Assembly (NCBI RefSeq): GCF_009909145.1
Contig: NZ_JAAAPJ010000002.1
Coordinates: 62,001-126,000, forward strand
From: Corallococcus silvisoli
GTDB lineage: Bacteria; Myxococcota; Myxococcia; Myxococcales; Myxococcaceae
Reading direction: 5' to 3'
Length of the DNA: 64,000 nucleotides
The notes beneath the pieces were generated by a model. The model worked only from the letters and a program-made list of their open reading frames with translations. It searched no databases and was not told the origin of the DNA. Made by a program: the position numbers and the translations under genes. Below are positions 1 to 9,371 of this stretch, piece by piece; within the stretch, counting starts at the first letter, position 1, and each line of letters opens with the position of its first letter.

Positions 1-148
1 CCTGCAGCGCACGCGCTGAAGCCCGGGGAGGACCGAGGCCAGGGAGGTCGGGGGAGACGCGCTTCCATCTCCTTCCCACCGGGGGGTACGCTCCGGGTGA
101 ACACGGGCGTGGGCTCAAGGTGAGCCCCCCGACGCGCGAGCGACCTCC
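1..148. other. left edge, no complete gene
   Basis: A plus-strand reading frame entering from the left would end at a TGA at bases 17-19, so the 3' tail of a preceding gene is possible but cannot be judged from five codons. The rest is probably the leader of the following esterase gene. I see no clear promoter; a weak purine-rich stretch lies shortly before the start codon. Confidence 0.3.
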
Positions 149-1291
149 ATGCCCCGCATCCAGATCGACAACCTGATCATCTTCGGCGACAGCATGTCGG
201 ACATCGGCAACAAGGCCGCCACCGGCCTGGGCGGGTTCGCGAACACCGTCGGGCTCATGCAGGTCAACGAGCTCGGGCGCTTCAGCGACGGGAAGAACTG
301 GACGGACTTCGTCTGGGAGTGGGCTGGCGGCCTCTCGATGTTCCGGGGCGCGGACCCGTTCAACGAGGAGTCCACCGCCAAGAAAGAGAGCGTGGCGGCG
401 ACCGTGGTCCACCGTTCGCTCACCGTGGATTCGAACGAGGACTCCGGCTTCGGCCGGCCCATCACCTATGTGAACTACGCCGAGGGCGGCGCGATGGGGG
501 CCTCCGACCGGCCCTCGACCGGGCTCGGAACGTTTCGCCAGCAGGTGCTCCGCTTCCGGGCGGAGCTGACGCGGTGCCCGCTGTCCGGGACGACGCTGTT
601 CATCATCTGGTTCGGGCTGAACGACCTGGTGACCAACAAGCGAGACCCCGCGACGATGAAGCAGGTCGTCCTTGAGATGTTCGGGCTCATCCGAGAGCTC
701 CACATCGCGACCGCGGGCCAGGGCCACTTCCTGTTGATCAACCTGCCGGACCCCGCGGACGCGGCGCGCTACGCGAAGAAGAAGACAGAGAAGCTCGTGT
801 GGGGTTTCACCAAGGGAGCCATGAGCTTCAACGCGCTGCTCGCGGAGTTCGTCGGGGCGGCCAATCCCAATCACTTCCGGCTGGTGGACATGTTCACCGC
901 CCTCAAGATGATCAACGCCTCCCTGGACAGGAACCACCTGACGGCGGGAGCGCAGGCAGGAAGGGTCCCCGTGAACTATCCCCACGTCGGGCCGCTCCCC
1001 GCCCCTCCCCTGGTGCCCGGCCCGCCCATTCCCCGGCTCGCGCCCCCTCCCTCCAGTCCCCACGCCCGTTCAAAGCCATTCGTGGCGGTGGACGCCCCCC
1101 GGTTCTCATACCGGTACGCCCCGCTGCCCCCGACCCCGGTCGCGACGAGCGACAAGGCGCATCCCACCCAGGCGGTCTACCGGCTCATGGCCCGGGAGAT
1201 CGCGCGAAACATCGTGGGCCGCTATGAGCTTGGGAAGCTCAGCCAGAGCATCGAGTGCCGGGGAGTCGAACCCGAAGCCGACGCGGCCTGA
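149..1291 (+). CDS. SGNH/GDSL-family lipase or esterase
   Basis: This 380-residue protein belongs to the SGNH/GDSL hydrolases, which cleave carboxyl esters such as phospholipids or acetylated sugars. The N-terminal block FGDSMSD carries the nucleophile Ser15, GLND carries the oxyanion Asn158, and the block near the C-terminus places Asp335 and His338 (DKAHPT), so the catalytic set appears complete. Between about residues 280 and 325 there is a proline-rich insertion just before the Asp-His block, which is unusual and may be a surface loop. No convincing signal peptide is visible, so its location is uncertain. It converges on the next gene with a 15-base gap. The substrate cannot be predicted. 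Confidence 0.8.
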   Translation: MPRIQIDNLIIFGDSMSDIGNKAATGLGGFANTVGLMQVNELGRFSDGKNWTDFVWEWAGGLSMFRGADPFNEESTAKKESVAATVVHRSLTVDSNEDSGFGRPITYVNYAEGGAMGASDRPSTGLGTFRQQVLRFRAELTRCPLSGTTLFIIWFGLNDLVTNKRDPATMKQVVLEMFGLIRELHIATAGQGHFLLINLPDPADAARYAKKKTEKLVWGFTKGAMSFNALLAEFVGAANPNHFRLVDMFTALKMINASLDRNHLTAGAQAGRVPVNYPHVGPLPAPPLVPGPPIPRLAPPPSSPHARSKPFVAVDAPRFSYRYAPLPPTPVATSDKAHPTQAVYRLMAREIARNIVGRYELGKLSQSIECRGVEPEADAA

Positions 1292-1306
1292 CACATCCCC
1301 GCCGGC

Positions 1307-3709
1307 TCAGCCCTCCCTGCGGAGGATCTGATTCTTGTACCAGCTCATGGACGTGTTCACGATGACGCGCGCGTCGCCCTCCGTGTACTCCGTCATCGTG
1401 TTGGGCCGGAAGCACCGTTCGATGCGCATGGTGACCAGGTTGTTGTCGATGCCCGTGATGCGCCCGACGACGTCGTACGCGACCATGTAGTCCACGCGGA
1501 TCAGATCGCCGACCTGATAGTCCGCGGGGGGAGGCGGCACGACCACCGCGACAGCGCTACCGCCGCCGCCCCCTGAACTCGAGGAGGCGGTGGAAGTGGT
1601 CGTCGTCGAGGCCGTGGACGACCCACCCTGGCCCTTCTTCTGGGCGCGCTCACTGCGCTTCGCGGCGATCTCCGACGCCCGGATCGCCCGGTGCTCGTCG
1701 AAGCGGAACTGGAAGGAACTGGACGCAGGCATCGTGGCGGAAGGACGTGAAGACGACGCCGTCCCCAGGAGCGTGGCGTACCGGGGATAGACGCTCATCG
1801 TGAACCAGAGCATGAAGAGCATCTTCTGCTCCTCCGCGTCCTCCAGCCCTCCGAGCGTGAGCATCTGCCTGCGCAACTCATTGAACTGGTCGGAGGACAG
1901 GAAGCCCTTCTGGACGACCTTCTGCTTGAGCTGGTTGTAGTCACGGAGGTGATGCTCCGCGAGCTTTTCAATCATCTTGTTGATTCGGTTTTCGCTGATC
2001 GATGAGTATTTGAGGAAGCCCGTGTCCCGGTTTTCGATCTGGAAGAAGAGCGGATAGCCCTTGATGGGATTCGCCGTGTTCATCGCCGCGTCGCAGCGCA
2101 TGAAGTAGTCCATCAGCTCGGTGAAGCTGTCGCCCTCGAAGAGACACAGCTGCTTGATGCGGGAAGCACCCACCGGGTTGGGAAGGTCCGGGAGGCTCTT
2201 GGTCCGGTCGAAGTAGAGCGTCGGAACGCCCAGATACATCAGGCGCTCCATCGAACCGCTCCGCATGCCGACCTGGATGACCCGGTGCTGCGAGGCGAGC
2301 TGGAGCAGGAAGTTGATCTGCGCGCCCATGGGCCTGCCCTTGAAGGGTTCGCGCTCGAAGAACTTGATGAGGTTGTGGTCCTTGACGCCCTTCTTGAAGC
2401 CGCTGCGCAGGTTCAGCAGCGTGCCGACGTCCTCTTCCGAGTACCCGTAGTGCTTGTTCAGGTACATGCTGAGCCGCTTGTATTCCTCCGCGGTCAGGCG
2501 CTTGCTGAGCGAGATGCCGAGGACGAGCGCGGCATGCTCCAGCGCGGTCTTGGACAGCGCCGCGGTGCGGGACGCGTCCGCGACGGTCGAGCCGAAGTCC
2601 TCCACGAGCTCATCGCCGATGGGGACGAACAGGATGGGCACCTTCGTTTCGGTGGAGAGCGCCTTCACCATGTGACGGACCTGCTTGTAGAGGGTCACGT
2701 TGGTGTGGTGTTGGGGCTTGCCAGGGCTGGGCGCCTTGCCCGAGTCATCCCGCTCGTAGTCCCCCAGGATGGCGCTCGCCTCGTCCTTCTTCGCGCCGCG
2801 AATCCAGAACAGCAGGATGATGGGTTCGGGCGCTTCGCCTTCGCGCAGCCCCATCCGGGTGACCGGGTCCTTGCGCCCCAGCAGGTCGGTCATGAACTGC
2901 CGGAGGAACAGCTGGTTGGCGTCCGCGTAGTCCCGCGTGCAGTGGAGGACGGCCCGGCGCAGCGCGTCCGCCACGACCGCGAAGCCCCTCGCGGTGATGC
3001 ATTGGCGAACGTAGTCCGTGGACTTGCTGATGTAGGCGAACTGGACCTCCGCCTCGTCCCCGAGCGAGAACGTCCAGCCCACCAGGGTCTTGAACGCCTC
3101 CCGCGTGCGCGGGCCCAGGCTCCTCACGAGGAAACGGAGGGAGTCCTCGGCATAGCCGGAGTGCGCCTTGAGGTAGTCGCGCAGGCGCTCGTGATCCTTC
3201 CGGGAGAGGGGCTTCGCCAGTGAGAAGCCGAGGACCCCGGCGGCATACGCGAGGGTGGCCGGGTCCACCTTCACCAGACTGTCGAGCTGGGCATCCAACG
3301 ACTTGAGCCACAGGCTCGGATCGTTCTCCTCCCCCGTGAGGAAGAGGGACACGAGCCGGGGGTTGCTTTTGAACATCTCCCGGTTGGCGGTGATGATCAG
3401 CTCGTTGTCACCGCCCTCGTATTCAACGACGTCGACGTTGTCGCGGAAGCGGCAGCGCGCGAGCACGAGCTGGGGGCCCAGCTGCCCGAAGGACTCGAAG
3501 TAGCCCAGCCGCGTCTGGACCTTCCGGGTGTAGTCCTGGACCTCCTGTGAGGCGCCCAGCACGCCGGGTTGATACAGGTCGTCGTTGATCCAGAAGAGGC
3601 CGATCCGCAGGGCGTCCACCGCGAGCGCCCGGTTCAACACCAGGGCGTAGATGAGCCCGTAGGTGTCGCCGTCCTGGAACAGATGGTGATTGATGAAGAC
3701 GACGCGCAT
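1307..3709 (-). CDS. 800-residue protein of unknown function with internal duplication
   Basis: I do not recognise a named family. The start is placed at the ATG at 3709, preceded by AGGGGTGAG; an in-frame extension to 3928 is possible but has poor codon character. The N-terminus (MRVVFINHHLF) and a later stretch (VIQVGMRSGSMERLMYLGVP, about residue 500) resemble the two Rossmann-like halves of GT-B glycosyltransferases, but only loosely. A segment of about 31 residues occurs twice, near residues 155-187 and 394-427 (VLGFSLAKPL...YLKAHSGYAED and VLGISLSKRL...YLNKHYGYSEED). A Ser/Thr/Gly-rich linker near residue 700 leads to a small beta-rich C-terminal domain. No signal peptide or membrane segment is seen. 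Confidence 0.65.
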   Translation of the reverse strand: MRVVFINHHLFQDGDTYGLIYALVLNRALAVDALRIGLFWINDDLYQPGVLGASQEVQDYTRKVQTRLGYFESFGQLGPQLVLARCRFRDNVDVVEYEGGDNELIITANREMFKSNPRLVSLFLTGEENDPSLWLKSLDAQLDSLVKVDPATLAYAAGVLGFSLAKPLSRKDHERLRDYLKAHSGYAEDSLRFLVRSLGPRTREAFKTLVGWTFSLGDEAEVQFAYISKSTDYVRQCITARGFAVVADALRRAVLHCTRDYADANQLFLRQFMTDLLGRKDPVTRMGLREGEAPEPIILLFWIRGAKKDEASAILGDYERDDSGKAPSPGKPQHHTNVTLYKQVRHMVKALSTETKVPILFVPIGDELVEDFGSTVADASRTAALSKTALEHAALVLGISLSKRLTAEEYKRLSMYLNKHYGYSEEDVGTLLNLRSGFKKGVKDHNLIKFFEREPFKGRPMGAQINFLLQLASQHRVIQVGMRSGSMERLMYLGVPTLYFDRTKSLPDLPNPVGASRIKQLCLFEGDSFTELMDYFMRCDAAMNTANPIKGYPLFFQIENRDTGFLKYSSISENRINKMIEKLAEHHLRDYNQLKQKVVQKGFLSSDQFNELRRQMLTLGGLEDAEEQKMLFMLWFTMSVYPRYATLLGTASSSRPSATMPASSSFQFRFDEHRAIRASEIAAKRSERAQKKGQGGSSTASTTTTSTASSSSGGGGGSAVAVVVPPPPADYQVGDLIRVDYMVAYDVVGRITGIDNNLVTMRIERCFRPNTMTEYTEGDARVIVNTSMSWYKNQILRREG

Positions 3710-3973
3710 GGGCTCACCCCTGCGCTCACTCTCGCGACCCGGGAGAGACCGGTCAATGACCCATGGGGTTTCACGATGACAGGTATTACAGGCCGGTGGT
3801 GCGACAGCCGCCCCCAGAAACCAGACATCGCATCCATAAAACAGGCCATCCCATTCTGGCCGACTGGACTCACAATCGTGCGCGCATGCCGCGGCAGCAC
3901 GGACGCGGTCGGGCCTCCAAGGGCTCACGGCGTCAGACCCTCCAGTTCGACAGGGGGTCCAGAAGCCGAGGCA
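3710..3973. other. intergenic region, 264 bases, no gene supported
   Basis: The stretch separates the 800-residue protein gene from the GNAT gene, both on the minus strand. It is less G+C-rich than its surroundings and probably holds the promoter of the upstream gene. A minus-strand TAATAC at about 3781-3786 could be a -10 box, but I see no matching -35. Confidence 0.3.
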
Positions 3974-4534
3974 TCAGCGCGGCGTGGAGGCCCACTCCCG
4001 ACCGAGCAGCGCGTACTGGAACTCATCGCCCCAGGCGCCCTTGAAGAAGATGTTCTCGATGAAGTGCCCCTCCCGCCGCATGCCCACGCGCTCCAGCACG
4101 GTGGCCGCGGCGGTGTTCTTCGCGTCCGTCACGGCGAAGACGCGGTGCAGGGACAGGGTTCCAAAGACATACTCCAGCAGGGTTCGCACGGCCTCGGTCC
4201 CCAGGCCCTGGCCCTGGTGCTCGCGAGACAGGGTGAAGCCAATCTCTCCCAGCCGTGGATCATCCGCGTCCACCCGCAGCGCGCAGTCCCCCATGAGGAC
4301 GTCGGTGTCCCTCGACGCGATGGCGAACTGGAACCAGCCGGGCTCGCCGGGCTGCCGGCCGCGCATGTCTTCGATGAGCTGGCGTCCCCGGCTCGCGTCG
4401 TAGTCCGTCCAGCTCTGGTACCGCGCCACCTCGGGGTCGTTCCGGTAGGCCACCAGCGCGCCCAGGTCCTCCGCGCGCAGCCGCCTCAACACGAGCCTCC
4501 GAGCCACCACCCTCTGGAACTCCGGCACCGCCAT
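3974..4534 (-). CDS. GNAT N-acetyltransferase, RimJ/RimL type
   Basis: This 186-residue protein has the layout of the Acetyltransf_3 (RimJ/RimL) branch: an N-terminal strand with RRLVLRRLRAEDL, the acetyl-CoA binding loop HQGQGLGTEAV around residue 105, and the late NTAAATVLERVGMRREG motif followed by the family's typical ending. Enzymes of this branch acetylate protein N-termini, amino sugars or drugs; the substrate cannot be told from sequence. It lies 15 bases upstream of dusA on the same strand and is probably co-transcribed, which does not by itself suggest a shared function. Confidence 0.85.
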   Translation of the reverse strand: MAVPEFQRVVARRLVLRRLRAEDLGALVAYRNDPEVARYQSWTDYDASRGRQLIEDMRGRQPGEPGWFQFAIASRDTDVLMGDCALRVDADDPRLGEIGFTLSREHQGQGLGTEAVRTLLEYVFGTLSLHRVFAVTDAKNTAAATVLERVGMRREGHFIENIFFKGAWGDEFQYALLGREWASTPR

Positions 4535-4549
4535 GCGCCCCCTCCCGCG

Positions 4550-5551
4550 TCAGGCCACGGCCTGGAGGGAGGCTTCGCGCGGCACCTTCGCGGCGGCGGC
4601 GAGCACCACCTCGGGCCCCGCGCCGTCCTTGTGGGCGTTCTCGCTCAGGTGGCGGCGCCAGGCGCGCGCGCCCTGCAGCCCCTGGAAGAGGCCCAGCATG
4701 TGCCGGGTGATGGCCCCCAGCGGGGCGCCCTGGCTCCGCTGCGTTTCGATGTACGGCATCATCGCGTCCACCACCTCGTGTCGCGTGAGGGGGACCTGCG
4801 TGCTCCCGAAGAAGCGCCGGTCGGCGTCCGCCAGCAGGTACGGCGACTCGTAGGGCGCGCGCCCCATCATCACGCCGTCCACGCGGCCCAGGTGCTCGGC
4901 CGCCGCGTCCAGCGTCTTCACGCCGCCGTTGAGCGTGATGTCCAGGTGCGGGTACTCCGCCTTCAGCCGGTGCACCAGCTCGTAGCGCAGCGGCGGCACG
5001 TCCCGGTTCTCCTTGGGGCTCAGGCCCTGCAACCACGCCTTGCGCGCGTGCACGATGAAGCGCGTGCAACCGGCCGCGGAGACGCGCCGCACGAAGTCCT
5101 CCAGCGTCGGCCACTCCTCCATGTCGTCGATGGCGATGCGCGACTTCACCGTCACCGGGATGCGCACGGCCTCGCGCATGGCGGCCACGCCCCGGGCCAC
5201 CAGGTCCGGCTCCGCCATCAGGCACGCACCAAACCGGCCGGACTGCACGCGGTCGCTGGGGCAGCCGACATTGAGGTTGATCTCGTCGTAGCCCCACTCC
5301 TCGCCAATGCGCGCCGAGGCCGCCAGGTCCGCGGGCTCCGAGCCCCCCAACTGGAGGGCCACCGGGTGCTCGTCCGGCGTGAAGCCCAGCAGGCGGTCGC
5401 GCTTGCCGTGCAACACCGCGCCCGTGGTCACCATCTCCGTGTAGAGCAGCGTGCGCCGCGAAATCTGGCGGAAGAAGTACCGGCAGTGCCGGTCCGTCCA
5501 GTCCATCATCGGCGCGACACACAGCGGCATGGGGTAGGCCAGGGCAGTCAT
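4550..5551 (-). CDS. dusA: tRNA-dihydrouridine(20/20a) synthase
   Basis: DusA reduces uridine 20/20a in the D-loop of tRNA using FMN and NADPH. The protein shows the DusA signature strongly: VAPMMDWTDRHCRYF near the N-terminus, LLYTEMVTTGAVLHGK, HPVALQLGGS, and NLNVGCPSDRVQ containing the catalytic cysteine, then TLNGGVKT for FMN phosphate binding. The reading frame extends to 5710, but the first 53 residues are low-complexity. The ATG at 5551 gives 333 residues, the usual DusA length, with GGGTAGGG just upstream. An ATG four codons earlier (5563) is the main alternative. Confidence 0.95.
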   Translation of the reverse strand: MTALAYPMPLCVAPMMDWTDRHCRYFFRQISRRTLLYTEMVTTGAVLHGKRDRLLGFTPDEHPVALQLGGSEPADLAASARIGEEWGYDEINLNVGCPSDRVQSGRFGACLMAEPDLVARGVAAMREAVRIPVTVKSRIAIDDMEEWPTLEDFVRRVSAAGCTRFIVHARKAWLQGLSPKENRDVPPLRYELVHRLKAEYPHLDITLNGGVKTLDAAAEHLGRVDGVMMGRAPYESPYLLADADRRFFGSTQVPLTRHEVVDAMMPYIETQRSQGAPLGAITRHMLGLFQGLQGARAWRRHLSENAHKDGAGPEVVLAAAAKVPREASLQAVA

Positions 5552-5790
5552 CGCCCTACCCATATCCGGACTCCCGCCGTCCGCCCAGGGTCTCCCAGGG
5601 GCCCCTCCGGAAGCAGGCGGCCGGACAGGCTCCCATGCCCGCCCCACCATGCCCCCTGCCCCGCCATGGCTTCGCGCCGCCCGGAACAACGCGGACGGGT
5701 GCGACGCCATCCGCCGCGCCCATGGCCGCCCCGGCCGCTTCGAGGAGCACCGCCCTCAAGCGCGCGGCCTGAGCCGGACGCCGCCGGACC
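5552..5790. other. intergenic region upstream of dusA, no gene seen
   Basis: These 239 bases separate dusA from the next minus-strand gene. Reading frames here are high-G+C shadows without domain character. The dusA/GNAT promoter is probably here, but no consensus boxes stand out. Confidence 0.3.
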
Positions 5791-6315
5791 TCAGGCCGGA
5801 GGGCCCAGCACCACGCCCTGCTCCGCGAGCCACGCATCCACCAACCGCTGGCCCGCGTCCGTCAGCGTGAAGCCCAGCCCGGCCCACTGCTGGCCGTTGA
5901 GCATCACCACCTGCCCCAACGCCCGGCCGAACGCCGCTTCCGGCGCCATGTGCTTGAGCAGCGCGCCCGCGTAGTGGTGGAGGAACAGGTCGAAGTTCTT
6001 GGCGAAGTCCGGGTGCCCGGGAATCGAGTCGCTGCGCGTGTCCGCCGCCATGTCATAGCCCTGGATGAGCGCGCCGAACCCCAGCACCTCCACCAGGAAC
6101 GCATGCATCCGCTCCTGCCCCCGGACCCGGCCCGGCAACCACCGCTCCGGCCCCGAGGGCGTCTGGAACGTCCACAGCCCGCGCTGACGCGTGGCGGCGA
6201 AGGGCAGCCCCCTCACCTCTCCCCGGACCGCGCGGCGCTGAACCCGCAGCGGCGTCGCGCCTGAACGCGCGGGGAAGTACACGATGACCGCCGGAGCAGA
6301 GCGGGCGCAGTTCAT
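5791..6315 (-). CDS. hypothetical protein
   Basis: I do not recognise this 174-residue protein. The start is taken at the ATG at 6315, which has GGGAG ten bases upstream; a GTG three codons earlier is possible. The first 70 residues are basic and arginine-rich. The second half is predicted helical and contains HAFLVEVLGFGALIQGYDMA and FDLFLHHYAGALLKHMAPE. No signal peptide, membrane span or metal motif is obvious. G+C-rich third positions throughout support real coding. It stands alone between dusA and the squalene-synthase-type gene. Confidence 0.55.
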   Translation of the reverse strand: MNCARSAPAVIVYFPARSGATPLRVQRRAVRGEVRGLPFAATRQRGLWTFQTPSGPERWLPGRVRGQERMHAFLVEVLGFGALIQGYDMAADTRSDSIPGHPDFAKNFDLFLHHYAGALLKHMAPEAAFGRALGQVVMLNGQQWAGLGFTLTDAGQRLVDAWLAEQGVVLGPPA

Positions 6316-6399
6316 GAGGGGCACGACTCCCGAGGGGGAACACCAGCATCGGAATTATCCGGCGCCAGCGCGCCCGAGTTGCGTCGTGGGCAACACTTT

Positions 6400-7371
6400 T
6401 CAGGGGCCGCCGGGCGGGGGGCCGGCGAGCGCCTCCACGGACGCGGGGAGCATGCCCCGCTCCAGCGCGGCGTGGAGCATGTTCATCTGGGCGGTGACCA
6501 CCGCGCGCGACACCTTGGCGCCAGCGCCGTCGCGCACCAGCAGCTCCAGCGTGGCCTGGGCCAGCAGCAGGGGCAGCGTGGTGAAGGCGAGCACGTCCCG
6601 GGGCGCCCCCGCCAGGTGCAGGGCCCGCACGTAGCGTGCGGCCGCGACCAGGTCCTCGCCCGCCAGCCGCTCCACGTCCTGGAGCCGCACGCGCTCCGGC
6701 AGCCACAAGCGGCCCTCCTGGCGGTCCTGCCGCGCGTCCTTGAGGATGTTGACCAGCTGCAAGCCCTCGCCGAACAGCGGGGCCAGCGACCGCAGGTGAG
6801 GCGAGAACGGCGCGAGGCGCGGATCCAGGACGAACAGCTCCGTGAGCAGCTCGCCGACCAGTCCCGCCACGATGTAGCAATAGTCACGCAGGGACTGGAG
6901 TGAATCGAGCGTCAACTGCCCGCCGGCGGTGGCGCCCGCGAGCACCTTGCGCATGCCCTGCACCGTCTTCAGCACGAAGTGGCGCAGGATGGCGCCGGCC
7001 TCCGGGCGCAGCGCATCCAGGCTCGCCAGCAACGAAGGGGTGCGCCCGAGGAGATCCAGGTAGCCCGCGTTCTCGCTGGGGCGGCGGGACAGCCACTCCC
7101 GCGACATCGCCCCGGCGTCGGCCTCCGGGGCTTCCTGGAGCAGGGACTCGAAGCCGGCCAGCGCCTCGCGCCGCGCCTCGCGCGTCCAGGGGGCCGCGTC
7201 CTCCAGCGTGTCGGCGACGCGCAGGAGCAGGTAGCCCAGGCCCACCTCGCGGCGCAGGGGCTCGTCGAGCAGCGGGATGGCGAGCGCGAACGTGCGGCTC
7301 GTCCGAACGAGCAGGTCCGCCAGTTCGTCATCCCGGAACGGCAGGGCCGTCACTGTGGGGGCGTCACTCAA
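6400..7371 (-). CDS. squalene/phytoene synthase family protein, squalene-synthase type
   Basis: The protein (323 residues) joins two prenyl diphosphates head to head; the squalene-synthase branch makes squalene from farnesyl diphosphate. The first Asp-rich motif is DTLED at residues 54-58, the second is NILKDARQD near residue 211, and between them YCYIVAGLVGELLTELF closely follows the eukaryotic-type squalene synthase core. The start is most likely the TTG at 7371, because AAGGA lies seven bases upstream of it and no good ATG exists; an extension to 7809 is low-complexity. Squalene and sterol formation are known in myxobacteria. No other isoprenoid enzyme adjoins it. Confidence 0.8.
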   Translation of the reverse strand: MSDAPTVTALPFRDDELADLLVRTSRTFALAIPLLDEPLRREVGLGYLLLRVADTLEDAAPWTREARREALAGFESLLQEAPEADAGAMSREWLSRRPSENAGYLDLLGRTPSLLASLDALRPEAGAILRHFVLKTVQGMRKVLAGATAGGQLTLDSLQSLRDYCYIVAGLVGELLTELFVLDPRLAPFSPHLRSLAPLFGEGLQLVNILKDARQDRQEGRLWLPERVRLQDVERLAGEDLVAAARYVRALHLAGAPRDVLAFTTLPLLLAQATLELLVRDGAGAKVSRAVVTAQMNMLHAALERGMLPASVEALAGPPPGGP

Positions 7372-7634
7372 GGAACCGTCCTTCGGGAAGGGGCACGGGG
7401 GATTGCCCTGGGCCCTGACTGCCACAAGCCATCCACCGACACACGCGAGAACCGCCGCGCCGCGTGCCAGGGCCACCGCACCGAAGGCGCCCTGCAAGCA
7501 CCCCGCCCGGCCCCGGCTCCAATACCGGGAGTCACGGCGCCAGGGCGCGCGGGAGGCCACGCCATGTTCCAGACACGCGGACGGGGGCCCGCGCGGCGAC
7601 GCGCTTCCGGTGCACGGGCCCCGCCGAGGACGGC
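7372..7634. other. intergenic region, 263 bases, no gene supported
   Basis: This separates the squalene-synthase-type gene from the C69 peptidase gene on the same strand. It must hold the promoter of the former. The reading frames here lack domains and I see no clear hairpin or consensus promoter. Confidence 0.3.
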
Positions 7635-9371
7635 TCAGGGCGCCGGAGCGACGGTCGGCTTCGGCTGGGCCGGGGCCGCGGGCTGAACCGGCGCCGCGGG
7701 GGCGGGGGCGGGGGCGGGAGCCGCCACGGGCTCGGCCTGGGGCTTCGGCTCGGGCTTCTCGTGCGACTCCAGCATCTTGCCGTTGTCGGCCGCGATGCGG
7801 CGGTACCACGCGTCCGGGTAGCGGGGGTGGCCGACCTTGCCCGTGGCGTCACGCACGTTGCCGTCGATGTACTTCACCAGCAGCTGCTCGCCCAGCTTGC
7901 GCCAGCGCGAGTGCACCTTGTCGCCCTGCTGCAGGGAGTACTCGGTGAGGTACTGGCGGGCCTGCTCCGGCGTGCGCTTGTAGAGCACCTGCGCGATGCT
8001 CTCCACGTTGGCCTGGTCCGCCAGGAACTGGCCCTCCAGCTCCCCCTGCGCCTTCTGCACGTCCACGATCATGTCGCTCCAGCGCCCGTAGGCCTGGTTC
8101 GACACCCAGTTGAAGACCCAGAAGGACGAGTCCCAGGAGAAGTCACCCCGGCTGGCCACGCCCTGGGCGAAGTTCTTCGGCGCCTGCCGGATGCCCGCGT
8201 ACATGGGCGTGTAGACGGTGGTGAAGGTGTCATCCACGCCGAACCAGAGCACCCCGCCGATGGCGTCCGGCAGCGACGAGCGCATCTGCGCGACGAACGA
8301 GAAGCCCGTCTGCTGCGTGGAGATGGCGCGCTCGTGCACGTAGCTCTTGCCGTCCACATCCCAGGTCATCGGCCGCCAGCGGTAGGGCACCGCGTAGGGG
8401 CCCGCGCCCACGTCCTTGGACATGTCCAGCGGCGTGCCTTCGAAGTGGTCGCGCATGAGGGCCATCGCGTCCTGCACGGACACCTTCTTGTCCGGCTTCA
8501 CCCACAGGGGCAGCCGCTTGCTGGGGTCCGCGCCGTCCGCGAACTCGATGCCCAGCTTCAGCGACGGGGCCGCGCGGCGGAAGATGCTCCACACGCGCGC
8601 CTCGCTGAAGCGCTGCCCCCCGAAGTCCAGCGGGTGGTACGTGTCCGCGAAGCTGAAGTCCTTGTCCGCGCCGGTGTACCAGCCCTTCGCGCGCGCGAAG
8701 GAGATGACGTCCGGCGAGTACAGCGTCGTGGCGGGGTCATTGAGCGGGAACTGGCGGATGCGCGACTGGTTGGCGTGCGCGGAGATGAAGCCGTCCGGCA
8801 GCTTGCGGGCCACCCACACCGCGCCCTTCTGGCCCTCGCCCTTGCCAATCAGCTCCAGGATCCACGCCTCCTTCGGGTCGGCGATGGAGAACGTCTCGCC
8901 CGTGGAGGCGTAGCCGTACTCCGCGACCAGCCCGGTCATCACCTGGATGGCCTCGCGCGCCGTCTTCGCGCGCTCCAGCGCGATGTAGATGAGCGAGCCG
9001 TAGTCGATGAGGCCCGCGGGCCCCTCCAGCTCCTTGCGGCCCGTGAAGGTGGACTCGCTGATGGAGAGCTGGTGCTCGTTCATGTTGCCCACCACCGAAT
9101 AGGTGGCGGGCAGCTCCTGGATGCGCCCCAGGAACTTGCCGGTGTCCCACTCCACGACGTCGCGCATGGCGCCGGCCGCGTGGCGGCGCGCGGGCGTGTA
9201 GTACAGCTCGCCGTACAGCTCGTGCGCGTCCGCCGCGTAGGTGATGAACGTGGAGCCGTCCGACGTGGCGCCCTTCGTCACCAGCATGCTGGTGCATGCA
9301 TCCGCGACGGGGGCGACGAGCACCGCCGTGAGCGGCAGCGCGGCGAAGAGGGTCGAGGGGAATCGGGTCAT
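7635..9371 (-). CDS. secreted C69-family dipeptidase
   Basis: Family C69 peptidases are N-terminal nucleophile hydrolases that cleave dipeptides. The 578-residue product starts MTRFPSTLFAALPLTAVL, a signal peptide ending at VADA, which would expose Cys26 (CTSMLVTKGATSDGS) as the new N-terminal nucleophile, as the mechanism requires. The following YAADAHE and the EYGY..GETFSIAD region fit the family. The last 50 residues are an Ala/Pro/Glu tail (EPKPQAEPVAAPAPAPAP) of unknown role, perhaps a cell-wall or periplasmic spacer. The start at 9371 is chosen because the signal peptide begins there; the frame runs on to 9710 without coding character. Confidence 0.88.
   Translation of the reverse strand: MTRFPSTLFAALPLTAVLVAPVADACTSMLVTKGATSDGSTFITYAADAHELYGELYYTPARRHAAGAMRDVVEWDTGKFLGRIQELPATYSVVGNMNEHQLSISESTFTGRKELEGPAGLIDYGSLIYIALERAKTAREAIQVMTGLVAEYGYASTGETFSIADPKEAWILELIGKGEGQKGAVWVARKLPDGFISAHANQSRIRQFPLNDPATTLYSPDVISFARAKGWYTGADKDFSFADTYHPLDFGGQRFSEARVWSIFRRAAPSLKLGIEFADGADPSKRLPLWVKPDKKVSVQDAMALMRDHFEGTPLDMSKDVGAGPYAVPYRWRPMTWDVDGKSYVHERAISTQQTGFSFVAQMRSSLPDAIGGVLWFGVDDTFTTVYTPMYAGIRQAPKNFAQGVASRGDFSWDSSFWVFNWVSNQAYGRWSDMIVDVQKAQGELEGQFLADQANVESIAQVLYKRTPEQARQYLTEYSLQQGDKVHSRWRKLGEQLLVKYIDGNVRDATGKVGHPRYPDAWYRRIAADNGKMLESHEKPEPKPQAEPVAAPAPAPAPAAPVQPAAPAQPKPTVAPAP

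Noticed and set aside
3569..5974. 801-codon plus-strand frame across several genes
   Set aside because: It runs antisense to the GNAT and dusA genes, which have unmistakable motifs, and its composition is that of a high-G+C shadow.
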